The notes beneath the pieces are model-generated. The model made no database searches. It was not told the origin of the DNA and was given only the letters and a program-made list of their open reading frames with translations. This document shows positions 52,422-62,484 of a DNA stretch of 64,000 nucleotides, piece by piece; the first letter of the stretch is position 1, and each line of letters begins with the position of its first letter. Made by a program: the position numbers and the translations under genes. Source of the stretch: Prorocentrum cordatum (taxonomy: Eukaryota; Sar; Dinophyceae; Prorocentrales; Prorocentraceae); contig CAUYUJ010016494.1 of the NCBI GenBank assembly GCA_963575745.1, forward strand, positions 112,001-176,000, given 5' to 3'.

Positions 52422-53559
52422 GCACGGGCCCCGATCCGAGAGCTGCAGAGAAGGCGCGCGCCCCGATCCTGCCAGGGCCCATCGCCGCGGTCGGTGAAAA
52501 CGATGAGATAGCGTTCTTCGTCATCTCGCCCGCGATGTCTGGCAACCGCGGCCAGCCTTCTGCGTCGTCTGGGACATCTGGCTGACATCAGACGTGGCAC
52601 CTCCATATTTTGGCCAACGGGGTTATCTCGCGATCACAAACGCGAAATGACGACGCCGCTGTTGCGCGATCGCACCACTCTGAAAGTGCAGCCTGCAGCT
52701 CCTTCGTCTCGGTGCCTCGACGCGCCCTGCTGGCCCCTTTCGCCATGCTGTCCTGGGCGAAATTCACCCGCGCAGCCTGTTTCGCAGAAGCTGGCATGTC
52801 GTGGCGCTCTCGGCATCTTTGCACCGTGCGCCCTGCCGCGCCAGCGAAGTCCCCCCGCTGGAAACTTCGATGGCCTGGGCGAGGGGAGCCTGCTCATCCG
52901 CGCTGCGGTGGGGCGGGATCTGGGGATGCCTGTGAATATTGCCTGCGTCTTTATGGTGAAGCGCGCAACCCTGCCGTGGCTCTGCGGTGGAAGCGCGCGA
53001 AATATCAGCGCGATGCAGCGCCGGATATCCTCCTGCAAGGGGCCCTGGCCCCCGTCAAGTGCCGAGCCCAGCGCGTAACTACCTCCATGGCCTGCGCCTC
53101 GGGGCCCAATCGAGCGCGCCTGGCAGGGGGCGCCCGTGTGGCCGCCTGCAACCTGGTTTCAACCTGGCCCGTTGACGCCGTGGCCCAACGATGTCGCGCC
53201 TATCCGAGAGCTCGGCGTCGACTGCGTGCAACGCCATATCCTGGGCTTCGACGGGGCCCCTGGGCGCCTCCACGGCGCGAGCAGCGGCCGAGGCAAGGGC
53301 GCGGCGTCGCTGGGGCGATGGCGGGGGAAACCGGCGCGCGCAGCTTCAACTCGAGATCTTCCGCGGCCAGCTCCATAAGCGCCGGTGGGCGAGGTGATGT
53401 GGCGGCGCCCTCCTGGGCCCAAGGCTCGCGTGCACGTGGCGCCAAGTTAGAGCGCAACATGGCGTGGTCGATGGCGGTCCCACACTGCACCTTTGGCATG
53501 CAAGTCGCGGGCCGTGGAGCTGTAAATAAAGCGTCGGTGCGGGCCAGCTGTGACCCTGA
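52422..53559 (-). other. Endonuclease-RT linker of element B
   Basis: GC-rich, frames in several phases, no intact domain. This corresponds to the undefined region between endonuclease and RT. Confidence 0.4.
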
Positions 53560-54148
53560 CAAATCCGCCATGCACATGTAGAAGTAAGTCTCCACAGACC
53601 ACGAAGTCAATCTGTGCTGCAGCACGCCGTGCTACGTATCCTGCAAGCGCCCAGAGAATACATTAGTTCTGCTCGTCCATGCCAGCGGGTTCGACCACGT
53701 GGATTGACAGCGCCACAGTTCCGCCCTGCACGCCCCAGTGGACGCGCGCCTCGACAAGGCGCCTTGGCTCCAAGACGGCGTCGCCAAGGAAAGGCAGAGC
53801 TGTCGCCGCAACCGAAGAGCGAGCCAGAACAGCAACTCCAGCGGACGCACCCACCTCTGAGGCGCCGCTAGGCAACGCTGGCGCCCAAATGCCCTCGAAG
53901 CCGAAGTCCGCAGTCTTTGTCTGGAAGCACGCAAGCTTATCCTTGTCCAGGATGTGATGCTCCTGCAGCGCGATTGCCATCGCACCATCAGGAAAAGCTT
54001 CCAGGCGCCCAGCAACCGAATCCCAAGACGTCACATTAGCAATCATGATCGAACCTTTTCCGTTTGCAAAGGAGGCGCATGCCATCACAAACCAAACAAT
54101 CAACTTAGAACGGCTGATCGCCATTCGCGAGCAGCTGGGCACTCTCAC
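53560..54148 (-). pseudogene. Endonuclease (EEP-type) domain of element B
   Basis: The frame reads GSIMIANVTSWDSVAGRLEA then AMAIALQEHHILDKDK. An N-terminal strand with Asn followed by 'LQE' is the signature of the endonuclease/exonuclease/phosphatase fold, where the Glu binds the metal. It continues with SAGVAVLARSSVAATALPFL. Around 53,640 the frame breaks; a later segment near 53,610-53,560 reads IDFVVCGDLLLHVHGG in another phase, matching the usual 'IDFVV' strand near the end of the domain. Missing middle sequence and frameshift imply inactivity. Confidence 0.65.
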
Positions 54149-54338
54149 GCATGGCCTTGGCCGACTCGAGGGAGCCGAATGGGTCCATGATCATCTCCGG
54201 CTCCATATCGTCAACCTTGTCTGGCGGCCACGGCTTAGTCCCGGGAGGCCCAACACCGCCGTCATCGTCGTCAGGTGGAGTACCTGTGGGCACGGGAGAC
54301 GAACCCTCCTGAACCCTCGGACGCTTGGCCATGAGGAG

Positions 54339-54986
54339 CTAGTTGATCTGGCCGCCGATACCTTCCACGAGTCGCTTCTTCGCATCGCCACTAAGACTAG
54401 GGCCCTCCGTGAGCTGCAGCACGATGCTCTCTAGGGCCTCAGTGGGCACCCCCAGCGACGGCATGACGAAGTCCGCCTGCTGGGTGGGCTCTGGCGCGCG
54501 TCCAAGCGAGGCCTGAAACGGCCCGGGCTCTCCTTCCAGCTGTGCCTGCTGCTGCTGCAGCAGCACCAGGTCCTTCTCGGCCTCCTCGAGCCTTCGCCCG
54601 CGCGAGCTCGTCAGCAGCTTTCTTCTGCACCCCTCAGCCTTCGCGACCTTGGCCGCACCAGCCTTGACCTGACTGGCCAGGGCCTGCACGTGCGTGTGGA
54701 GCGGCTTGGAGTCGAGGAGCTTCTTCCTGGCGAGCGCAAGCTTCTCGGCCAGCACGCGCTGCTGCTCCTCGGCCCAGCTGCCGTGGCCCTGCTTGGCGAT
54801 CACGGTGTGCGCCTCCAAGGCCTTGACCTCGGCAGCCAGGTGCGCCTCGCCCTCGCCGTCGCCCTCCGCCTCCAGGTCGACCGCCATGGCTGATCCAGCA
54901 AGGGAGTCGCCCTGCGGCTGCACCTGCTTGCGGAGCTGCTCCAGCTCAGCAAGTGCCGCCTGCAGCGCCTTCTCGGTCTTGCTCAT
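54339..54986 (-). CDS. ORF1-like coiled-coil protein of element B
   Basis: An uninterrupted 215-codon minus frame from an ATG at 54,986: MSKTEKALQAALAELEQLRK, then long heptad-rich helices (EEQQRVLAEKLALARKKLLD; LEEAEKDLVLLQQQQAQLEG) and a C-terminal Pro/Gln segment ending at 54,339. Coiled-coil ORF1 proteins are thought to bind element RNA. The preceding sequence (about 55,150-55,040) has KCHGCRFHKSAVYGG, a Cys/His knuckle-like motif that may be its original N-terminal part in another frame. This is the best-preserved open frame of the element, but dependence on a dead RT makes activity unlikely. Confidence 0.55.
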   Translation of the reverse strand: MSKTEKALQAALAELEQLRKQVQPQGDSLAGSAMAVDLEAEGDGEGEAHLAAEVKALEAHTVIAKQGHGSWAEEQQRVLAEKLALARKKLLDSKPLHTHVQALASQVKAGAAKVAKAEGCRRKLLTSSRGRRLEEAEKDLVLLQQQQAQLEGEPGPFQASLGRAPEPTQQADFVMPSLGVPTEALESIVLQLTEGPSLSGDAKKRLVEGIGGQIN

Positions 54987-55159
54987 GTTGCCAGCAGCAC
55001 CCGCGTTGCCATGGCCATGGGGCGCCGGCGCGGACCTCTGAACCTACGGCTGACGCACACGTTTGCTGGGCTTAGTCTCAGAGACGGGCCCCCCCCATAG
55101 ACAGCGGACTTGTGGAACCTGCAGCCATGACACTTGAGGTTGGAACCCCGCTTGACCAG

Positions 55160-55372
55160 CTTAAAACCCAGTCCAGATCTTATCCCAGACCTCCGACGTC
55201 AATGATTTTTTCATGACGTGGACCCCCAGAAGTCTCATCCCATTCCCTGGGACTAGTTTTTCATCCTGTTTGACGGTCCCTGGTAACGACCGCCAGAGGG
55301 CGAACATGGCGAAAAACCTTCCGTCGTGTTTTTTTCGCGACGCGAGCATGTCTGGGATCCCCCCCCAGCGCC
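55160..55372 (-). repeat. Dispersed repeat family 6, copy at exon edge
   Basis: On the minus strand: GACATGCTCGCGTCGCGAAA, GGAAGGTTTTTCGCC, CTGGCGGTCGTTACCAGGGA, GACTTCTGGGGGTC and GACGTCGGAGGTCTGGGAT. The same order occurs on the plus strand at 59.27, 59.48 and 62.49 kb. It starts 8 nt after the CNBD exon at 55,380 and ends where element B begins. Confidence 0.75.
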
Positions 55373-55379
55373 CTTGAGC

Positions 55380-56285
55380 TCCTGGGCTCGTCGTGGAGCA
55401 GCGCGTTCTCGCCGAAGTAATCGCCCTCCCGGACGGTGTTGACCTCCGCGGTGCAGCGACCGGGGGCGGTGCGCTCGATGTGAGGGGGGGCCGAAGTTCT
55501 AAGGCGTGCCCTGGGCGCATCGCGCGAATGGGAGGAAAGGATTCTCATCCCCCTCCTCCTCCTCCTCCTCCTCCTCCTCCTCCTCCGTCCTCCTGCTCCG
55601 TTCTCCTCCTGCGTTCTCCTCTTCCGTCCTCCTCCGTCCTCGCTTCCTCCCCCTCGTCCCCCTCCGTCCTCCCCTCCCCCTCCTCCTCCTTCTCCCCCTC
55701 CTTCTCCTCCTCCTCCTCCTCCGTCCTTCGTCCCCCTCCGTCCCCTTCCATCCTCACTTCCTCCTCGTCTTCCTCCTCCGTCCTCCTCCTCCGTTCTCCT
55801 ACTCCGTTCTCCTCTTCCGTCCTTTCCGTCCTTCTCCGCTTCCTCCCCTCCCCCCCTCCGTCCTCCCGTCCCCCTCCCCCTCATCCTTCTCCTCCTCATC
55901 TTCCTCCTCCGCCCTCTGTCCGTCTCCTCCTCCTCCTCCTCCTCCTCCTCCTCCTCTCCGCCTCCTCCTCCGCCTCCTGCTCCTCCGTCCTCCTCCTCTC
56001 CGGTCTCCTCCTCTGTTCCTTCTTCCGTCCTCCTCCGTCCTCCTCCGCTTCTTCTCTCCTCCTCCCCTTCCTCCCCCTCCGTCTTCCCCTCCCCCTCCTC
56101 CTCCTCCTCCTTCTCCTCGTCCTCCTCTTGCTTCCTCCTCCTCCTACACCTACACCTCCTCTTCCGTATTTGAAAACCCGCTTCTTCCTTAACAAGCGTG
56201 TGGAGCAGACGCACGTCGAAATGCTGAAGCGCGTCGTGGGAATCGGGGGGAAAGACCAGAGAGCCATTCCTACGATGTTTCATGG

Positions 56286-56329
<44 letters not shown>

Positions 56330-59231
56330 ATGTATACCCAATCATCCTCGGACAACACCCCGGACAACCTGGACAACCCCTCCAATATGCATACCATAAG
56401 CGCCCCAACGTGTGATTGTGGCTGACGCTAGAGCGGCAACGCCATAACCAATGAGGGATGTGGCCAGCGCTGAGGCGAGAGCACTACGCCAAATGATGAG
56501 GGATGTGGCCAGCGAGGGCGACAACACCCATCCCAGACGGGGATGTACCTAGAGCTCGGGCGAAGGATCCATTGCCAATCGCGGATGTTGCTGGCACTCG
56601 AACGTCAACACCATACGTATCCAATAAAAGATGTGGCCGGCGGTGAGGCGAGAGTACCGTTCCCAAGCAGGGACGTGGCCAACGCGCAATGGTGTGATGA
56701 TGTTTCAGGCGGAACTGGCCAGACCAGCTCGCGCGCGGCATCTCCGAATGCAGAGTTGTGAGAGTGTCTCGGGCGAAACTTCCTGGAGCACCTCTGGTCA
56801 GGACACCTCTGAGCCCAGAGTTGCGAGGATGTCTGAAGCGAAATTTGTCAGACAACTTCGTGCGCGGCATCCTTTACCCCCTACATCTGCAAGACGTCTC
56901 ATGCGAAACTGGCCGGACCACTTCAGGTCAGAATATATCGGAGCCCAGGAAATTGCGAGGGGGAATTCAGGGGAAGGGGAAGGGGGGTACCGTGGCGTGC
57001 GAGTTTGAAGGAGGTACCGGCGGCGTGAATTCAGGGGAAGGGGGTACCGTGGCGTGCGAGTTTGAAGGAGCCTCAGCTACAGCCTCGAGGCTGAGCTTAT
57101 GCCCTTTGGGGGGTTGCTGGAGTGGCTCTGCCGGGAAAGGAGGAGAGGGGTGTGTGTGTGCGCGTGTGCGCGGGGTAATGTTTGTCCGTGTGCGCGAGAA
57201 GGGAATCGGGGAAAGGGGGAAAGAGAAGTAGAACGGGACAAGAGCGGAAACAAAAACGAACGAATGGGGTGGGAAGACGAAGGTGGCGATGAAATGCGTG
57301 TCTGTTGTGTGTGTGGTGTGTGTGTGTGTGTGTTTTGTGCGCTGTGCGTGGTGCGTGCATGTGTGTGTGTGTGTTGCCGGCGTGTGCGTGTGTATGTGCC
57401 TGCGAAGGTGGCGCGCGTGTGTGAATGTGGTGTGTGTGTGTGTGTGTGTCTGTGTGTGTGTGTGTGTCTGTGTGCGTGTGTGTGTGCGTGTGTGCGCGTA
57501 ATGTCTGCGAGCGTGTGCGTGCGTGTCTGTCGGCGAAGTGTCGCCGCCCAGTCTGGGGGGGCACCCCAAGCGACCTGGATCGGCGGTACTGGCCGAAGGC
57601 CACCACAATATCCCTAAAATGCTTAAACATATTCCAAAAAAAAATAAAAAATCGTCCCCAGACTATTTCTAGACTAATTTTGAACATTCCTCCTGTAGAG
57701 GGACAGGCCCGACTCAAGTCTGCTGTGTGGTGGTCTTTCCAGATTTTGGGTGAGGGTTCTCCTTCGAGACGAAGCGCGAGGGCGGGCCAGTGGTCCTGCA
57801 GCTCGGCTTCAGCGAAGCTATGCGAGCGCAGCGCACAGCCCAGGATTGGTCCAACGCCCGCTGAGCCAAGTGGTCTCCAACATTGCCTTTCGTCGTCTTT
57901 TCGAGAATTCCCATGGAGAGCCACCCTGAGAAAGCATACACACATACACATACACATATACATATATATAGATATGCATATATATATGTATATATATAAT
58001 ATGTACACACATATATGCCTCCAGATCCACCACATAGCTCCAGCATGTCGACGCAATGGTTCGTGCCTGAACATAAAGCTGGTACGATAGTGAAGACATT
58101 GGCTTGCGTTTCCGCTATGTCTCGTGGTAAACATATGCCTCTTTGGTAGTCGGAATCATGGATGTCAACAGGAGCTTCGTAACTCTAAACTGTCACGCGA
58201 TCTTTTCCAAGTCCCGGATCATCGTCACCGCAATCATCATTTCTATCTTCTATTTCTTGGCACGTTGAGGTTTTTCCCTGGTTCCTTTTCCGCTTTGACC
58301 TTCTCCTTCTGCTTGCGGTGAGTCTCTCTTGGGAGCGCTTCTGCTTCCTCCCACGTTTGAATGCTAATGGTGTTGTAGTCGAGCAAAAGTGGGCGGGTGC
58401 CCTCATCTATCTCCGAAATCGGGAGGGAAGAAACAGAGTTATCCATGATGACGTGCGTGCGCTTCTCAAGTGATTGGTGAAACTCGTGTAGGGCCAGAAT
58501 CGGATATTTGGACTCCCAGTGCAGTCGTGTACTGATATCTGAACCCCGTCAGGGAGCGCAGCAAACCAGTCATATCCGACTGGCCGGTCCGCAACTTGAA
58601 TGTCTTGGAGTCTTGGAATGCTCTTTGCGTGACCAATTCTTTTGTCGTGCGGCGGATCGCATCAGATAACCTTGGTCCTGTGGCGCATGCGTTGACAGAG
58701 TTGCGTGCTCTTCGTTCGTAACGCGTGTACGTCGGAATTTTCACGTTTCCGTACTCAGGCGGTGGTGCCCCTACAATGGGCCCGACGAATGTCGTTGAGA
58801 AGCTCGTTGAGCTGGGTGCGTGTTTATCTGAGCTATTCGGCGTGTCGTTGCGTCTTGCGATGCCACTCTAACGTGTTGTTGTATTGGTGCATCACTCACC
58901 CTCCTCCTTCTCCCCTTCTCCTCCTCCTCCTCCTCCTCCTCCTCTTCCTCCTCCTGCTCCTCCTCCTCCTCCTCCTGCTCCTCCTCCTTCTCCTCATCTC
59001 CCCTTCCTGGTCCTGCTCCTCCTCATATTTCTACTCCTCTTCCTCCTCCTCTTCCTCCTCCTCCTCCTCCCTTTCCTCCTTGTGCGGCGGCAGCCGCATT
59101 GCGGCGGTGGCCTGCTTCGGCTTGCCGCCGTTCCCCTCGTCGATGAGGACGACGGCCTCACCGCTCCTGATGAGGAACAGCTCATTGCCGAGGTCGCCCT
59201 GCTTGATGCAGAGCTGCCCTTCCTTGTACAC
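55380..59231 (-). CDS. Cyclic-nucleotide-binding domain gene fragment (two exons)
   Basis: Exon A 59,231-59,112 (40 residues: VYKEGQLCIKQGDLGNELFL ... VLIDEGNGGKPKQ) starts after GCTGCGGAG. It ends CAG|GC. Exon B 55,443-55,380 (VNTVREGDYFGENALLHDEP RS) starts after ACCGCGGAG and is entered in phase 0, matching exon A's exit. Joined they form a continuous cyclic-nucleotide-binding fold: the beta-roll with QGD, then the phosphate-binding cassette with GDYFGExALxxxEPR, where the Glu and Arg contact cAMP/cGMP. This is the domain of PKA regulatory subunits and PKG. The intron is GC-AG, about 3.7 kb, and full of repeats. The kinase domain and other exons are not in view; downstream exons would lie beyond element B. 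It may be a live gene or an exon remnant. Confidence 0.7.
55444..56150. repeat. 600-nt (CTC/CGT)n block
   Basis: CTCCTC, CCGTCCTC and CCCCCTC arrays from 55,548 on, lying in the putative intron between exons A and B. Confidence 0.93.
56288..56335. repeat. (TA)n microsatellite
   Basis: (AT)15-16 with TATGTA interruptions. Confidence 0.95.
56450..56693 (+). repeat. Minisatellite, 42-46 bp unit, about six copies
   Basis: Units begin with (G)GGATGTGGCCAGCG-like words at about 56,454, 56,499, 56,540, 56,582, 56,629 and 56,671 and carry GAGGCGAGAGCACTACGCC or related sequence. Confidence 0.78.
56694..56955 (+). repeat. Minisatellite, about 66-bp unit, four copies
   Basis: Units (starts near 56,694, 56,764, 56,830 and 56,896) share a ...TGTCTC(A/G)GGCGAAACT core, TGGTCAG/CGCGCGGCAT, and AGAGTTG(C/T)GAGGA. 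It follows directly on the 44-bp array. Confidence 0.78.
56956..57070 (+). repeat. Tandem duplication, about 60-bp unit
   Basis: AATTCAGGGGAAGGG ... GGTACCGTGGCGTGCGAGTT + TGAAGGA occurs twice (about 56,964 and 57,028). Confidence 0.88.
57130..57520. repeat. (GT)n-rich block
   Basis: GTGTGT, GTGCGT and GTGTCTGTG words with a purine-rich interruption at 57,195-57,290. It mirrors the CA block at 13.8-14.9 kb on the opposite strand sense. Confidence 0.93.
57600..57713 (+). mobile_element. MITE (TIR GTCGGGC family), 5'-truncated copy
   Basis: Interior AATCGTCCCCAGACTATTTC and right end CCTCCTGTAGAGGGACAGGC + CCGAC match the copies at 33.1 and 63.4 kb. No left inverted repeat is found upstream, so the left end is missing. 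Confidence 0.75.
57714..57934. other. No gene recognised
   Basis: Mixed sequence; no domain seen on either strand. Confidence 0.4.
57935..58015. repeat. (TACA/TATA)n microsatellite
   Basis: CACATACACATATACATATA words. Confidence 0.92.
58232..58830 (-). pseudogene. Frameshifted coding remnant, unknown
   Basis: The minus strand reads ELLNDIRRAHCRG, then after a frame change PPPEYGNVKIPTYTRYERRA and VTQRAFQDSKTFKLRTGQSD. After a second change near 58,500 it reads SKYPILALHEFHQSLEKRTH, then ISIQTWEEAEALPRETHRKQ. Three collinear protein-like pieces in successive frames indicate one decayed gene. Codon use is less GC-rich than the surroundings, as in the 43-kb gene. It lies inside the putative intron between the CNBD exons. 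No family recognised. Confidence 0.42.
58895..59085. repeat. (CTC)n microsatellite
   Basis: CTCCTC arrays with CTCCTG and TTCCTC variants, just beyond exon A in its donor-side intron. Confidence 0.93.
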
Positions 59232-59267
59232 CTCCGCAGCGGGGAGGCTCCCCCCTCCCTCCCCTGA

Positions 59268-59650
59268 CATGCTCGCGCCGAAAACAGCGCGGAAGGTTTT
59301 TGGCCGTTTTCGGCATCTGGGGGTCCTCGCCGGGACGCGGGACAGTCGAACAACGACTCGGGATAAAAAGCCCGCCCTGGGGAGAATGTCAGGACTTTTG
59401 GGGGCTCCGTGTTGAAGAACTGAAGGCGTCGGATGTCTGGGCTCCCCCCTCGACCACTCGTCTCCCCCCGCCTCCTGTCATTGTGAAAAACTACGGCGGG
59501 AATATCTTGCCAATTGTCGGCCTCCGGGGGCTCTCACCGGGCCAGAGGGCCGTCCAGAAACAACCCGGGATGAGAATCCGGTCCTGGGGAAGAGGTCCGG
59601 TCCACGTTGTGAACAAATCACGACGTCGGGGTTCTGGGTCGTCTGGAGGT
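59268..59650 (+). repeat. Dispersed repeat family 6, two tandem copies
   Basis: Copy 1 (59,268 to about 59,480): CATGCTCGCGCCGAAAACAG, CGGAAGGTTTTTGGCC, GGGGGTCCTCGCCGGGACGC, GGCGTCGGATGTCTGGGCTC. Copy 2 (about 59,481-59,650): GTGAAAAACTACGGCGGGAA, GGGGGCTCTCACCGGGCCAG, CGACGTCGGGGTTCTGGGTC. Their period is about 205 nt. Confidence 0.75.
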
Positions 59651-60300
59651 CTCAATTGCCGTGTGGTGGCGCACATGGGGCCTCTCAACAGAAAGCGGCC
59701 GCTCAGCCCAGCGTAACCCCTGGAGGTGCTCAAGCTGGGACTAGGGGGGAGGAGGAGAGGGGAGGGGGGAGGGGGAGGGGTGGGAGAGGATGGTAGTTGA
59801 GGGGGGTGTAGAGGGGAGGGGAGAGGAGGGGAGTGAAGAAGGAGAGGGGGACTCCTCCTCCTCCTCCTCCTCCTCCTCCTCCTCCCTCAAGACTGAGGAC
59901 CGCCGACCATTCTATCGATGCCAGCTGGGGCCCTCGCGCGCTCATGTCCTCCTCGTCCTCATGATGAGGAGGAGTAGCACAACATGCAGCTCTTACAAAC
60001 CAGGTTAGCAGGAGGTCAGCAAAAACAATAAGAAGGAGGAAGAGGAGAAGGAGGCGGAGGAGGATGGGGATAACAATTTGCAAGGAGGAGAGAGGGGCGG
60101 AAGGAGATGGGGGCATATCTGTGCCCCAGCACCCCAGAGAGCTTCCTGCCGTGCCAAGGCGACCTCCGCAAGGCCTGGGCTTCCCAGGGGGTGAGCGCTT
60201 CGGGCCCCACAGGGACCAGGCCCGCTTCCACCCCCAGGCCCCCAAGCGGCGGGCGTGGGATGCCGTCTCCGAGGGGCGCCCTTGCCGTACAATCAGCAGC
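59651..60300. other. G-rich tract and unassigned sequence
   Basis: GGGAGG-rich 59,745-59,850, CTC array at 59,850-59,885, then sequence with frames on both strands (60,100-60,300). A plus frame reads MGAYLCPSTPESFLPCQGDL and might be coding, but it is unsupported. Confidence 0.35.
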
Positions 60301-60520
60301 ACCTGCCTCCTCCTCCTCGTCCTCCTCCTCCTCCTCCTCCTCGCACGTATGGGCAATGCGCAACATAGTCCCTAAGTCACCACTCTCAGCCTGCCTGGTG
60401 TAGCTCCTGCGCGCGAGCAGCCTCCTCCTCCTCCTCCTCGTCCTGCCCTCCTTCTCGTCCTCCTCTTCCTCCTCCTCCGCCTCCTCCTTCTCCTCCTCCT
60501 CCTCCACGTCCTGGGTGGGG
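60301..60520. repeat. (CTC)n arrays
   Basis: Two CTC-rich arrays (60,307-60,342 and 60,420-60,510) around a short spacer. Confidence 0.9.
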
Positions 60521-60844
60521 AATGACGGCCAGCGTATCAAATCCGCAGAATGCTGGCACCCCACCCCTCAAGCCCGCCGTCTTATCCGGCTGCTCAGCAC
60601 GAACTCCGAGCGGGTCTGCTCAGAGTCCGGCTTCTCCCATCTCCGCCCCCCCTCCGCTCCCCTCCACCCTGCCCCTCTGGCTCCTCCCCTCCCCTCCCCT
60701 TCCTCCTGTACCGTCCCTCCCTGCCCCCTCATCCCCCTCTCGGCCATACATCGCCAATGGATCGGTGATGGACCCTCTTAAGAAAACACGAGTTCCTGGG
60801 CAGGGTGGGCTATCGGGTCCCTATCGGCGATGATATTCGTCAGG
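60521..60844. other. No gene recognised
   Basis: C-rich sequence; open frames are compositional. Confidence 0.4.
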
Positions 60845-60905
60845 AAGGAGGAGGAGGAGGAGGAGGAGGAGGAGGAGGAGGAGCATGAGGAGCGGAAGGA
60901 GGAGG
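60845..60905. repeat. (GGA)n microsatellite
   Basis: AGGAGG array of about 40 nt with flanking GAGGA. Confidence 0.93.
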
Positions 60906-61019
60906 AGAGATGACGGGGAGTAACGGGCGCCGCCTGGTCGCTGCGCTGAAAGACGGCCTGGCTCGGCAGACGGGCAACGCAACGCGGCCACATGCTGCCA
61001 GGCGAGCATGCCAAGGGCT

Positions 61020-61160
61020 GGTCCTCATCGTAATCGTCATCGTCATCGTCACCTTCATCATCATCACCATCATCATCAGACCGATCCCCATCCTCCTCCT
61101 TCTCCTCCTCCTCCTCCTCGTCCTCACCATCTTCACCGTCATCACCATTATCAGCATCAC

Positions 61161-61192
<32 letters not shown>

Positions 61193-61419
61193 GCAGCAGC
61201 ATGACAACCATCGTCATCATCACTGACATCATCATCATTAGCATCTTCATCACCATCATCAACCTCATACTCATCACCACCATCACCAGTAGCATTTCCA
61301 CCACCATCACCACTACCGTCACCACTACCATCACAATCACCATCCCCACCATCAACAACATCACCATTAGCATCACCACCATCATCAGCGTCATCATCAT
61401 CATCATGATCATCATCATG

Positions 61420-61471
<52 letters not shown>

Positions 61472-61483
61472 CCATCATCATCA

Positions 61484-61514
<31 letters not shown>

Positions 61515-61831
61515 TCGTCGTCGTCGTCGTCGTCACCATCGTCATCCTCATCAAAATCAACGCCATCGTCAACATCACCATACTCGCCCGCCACCATCAA
61601 TGTCATCGTCATCACCACTATCATCGTCATCACCACTACCATCATCATCAGCATCAGCATCACAACCACCATCTTCATCATCATCACCATCACCATCACC
61701 ATCATCATCACCATCATCATCAACGTGATCATCGCAATCAGGATCACCCGCATCCTCCTCCTCCTCATCATCATCATCGGCATCGTCATCAACATCCTCA
61801 TCATCATCCTCATCATCATCATCAATATAAT

Positions 61832-61897
<66 letters not shown>

Positions 61898-61940
61898 TGC
61901 ACCATCATCATCACCATCACCATCATCATCACTAGCATCA
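61020..61940. repeat. 0.9-kb (CAT/CAC)n microsatellite block
   Basis: CATCAT, CACCAT and short (GTC) runs. The longest uninterrupted ATC runs lie at about 61,415-61,470 and 61,828-61,897. On the minus strand it is the same GAT type as 24.9-25.5 kb. Confidence 0.97.
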
Positions 61941-61949
61941 TGAATCCTG

Positions 61950-62460
61950 AGAGGAGGAGGAGGAGGAGGAGGAGGAGGAGGAGGAGGAGATGGAGCAGGA
62001 GATGGAGCAGGAGGAGAAGAAGCAGGAAGAGGAAAAGGACTTTGAACTTTTGGACTGTGGCGAGGCCCGCTCGCCCCCACCGCGGGCAGGCGGTGCATGG
62101 CGCCCGCCGTCGGCGGCGCGGGCGCGCGGCGGCGGCGGCGGCGCGGGGGGGCCCCGCCTTCGTCACGCAACATGCCGCAAGTATGGGGTGCTGGTCCTCA
62201 CGGCCCCCTCCGCCCCCAGGGCTCCTCGTCCTCTTCCTCGTGCTCGTCCTCGTTCTCCGCCTCCCCCTCCGCCTCCTCCTCCTCCTCCGCCTCCTCCTCC
62301 TTCTCCTCCTCCTTCTCCTCCTCCTCCTCCCCTCCTCCTCCCTCTCCTTCGCCTCCTCGTCCTCATCCTCCTCCTCCTTCTCGTCATCTTCCTCCTCCTC
62401 CTCCTCCTCCTCCTCCTCCTCCTCCTATTCCTCCTCGTCCGCCTCATCCTCCTCCCCGTC
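61950..62460. repeat. (GGA)n then (CTC)n arrays in opposite sense
   Basis: AGG array at 61,950-61,990 and CTC arrays at 62,220-62,455 could pair as a large imperfect hairpin. GC-rich sequence without a recognised gene lies between. Confidence 0.85.
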
Positions 62461-62484
62461 ACATCCTCGCGTCGTGAGGAGATC

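Larger units (their letters stand above)
49293..55150 (-). mobile_element. LINE-type retrotransposon (element B), degenerate
   Basis: In minus-strand order: a Cys/His knuckle-like motif (about 55,150-55,040), a coiled-coil ORF1 (54,986-54,339), an endonuclease/exonuclease/phosphatase-type domain (54,148 to about 53,560), an undefined linker, RT (52,421 to about 51,540), thumb/linker broken by a microsatellite (51,277-51,340), RNase H end (about 50,297-49,884) and a decayed tail. This is the full order of a LINE. Multiple frameshifts make it non-coding as a whole. The 3' end is not sharply defined and no target-site duplication or poly-A was found. It sits on the same strand as, and just downstream of, the CNBD exon at 55.4 kb, so it probably inserted in an intron. 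Confidence 0.8.

Noticed and set aside
57538-57570. Left terminal inverted repeat for the 57.6-kb MITE
   Set aside because: The G-rich word there does not match the family TIR; the copy is treated as truncated.
15328-59231. Joining the 15.4-kb CNBD exon with the 55/59-kb exons into one gene
   Set aside because: No intervening exons, phases cannot be tested, and plus-strand genes lie between; kept as separate features.
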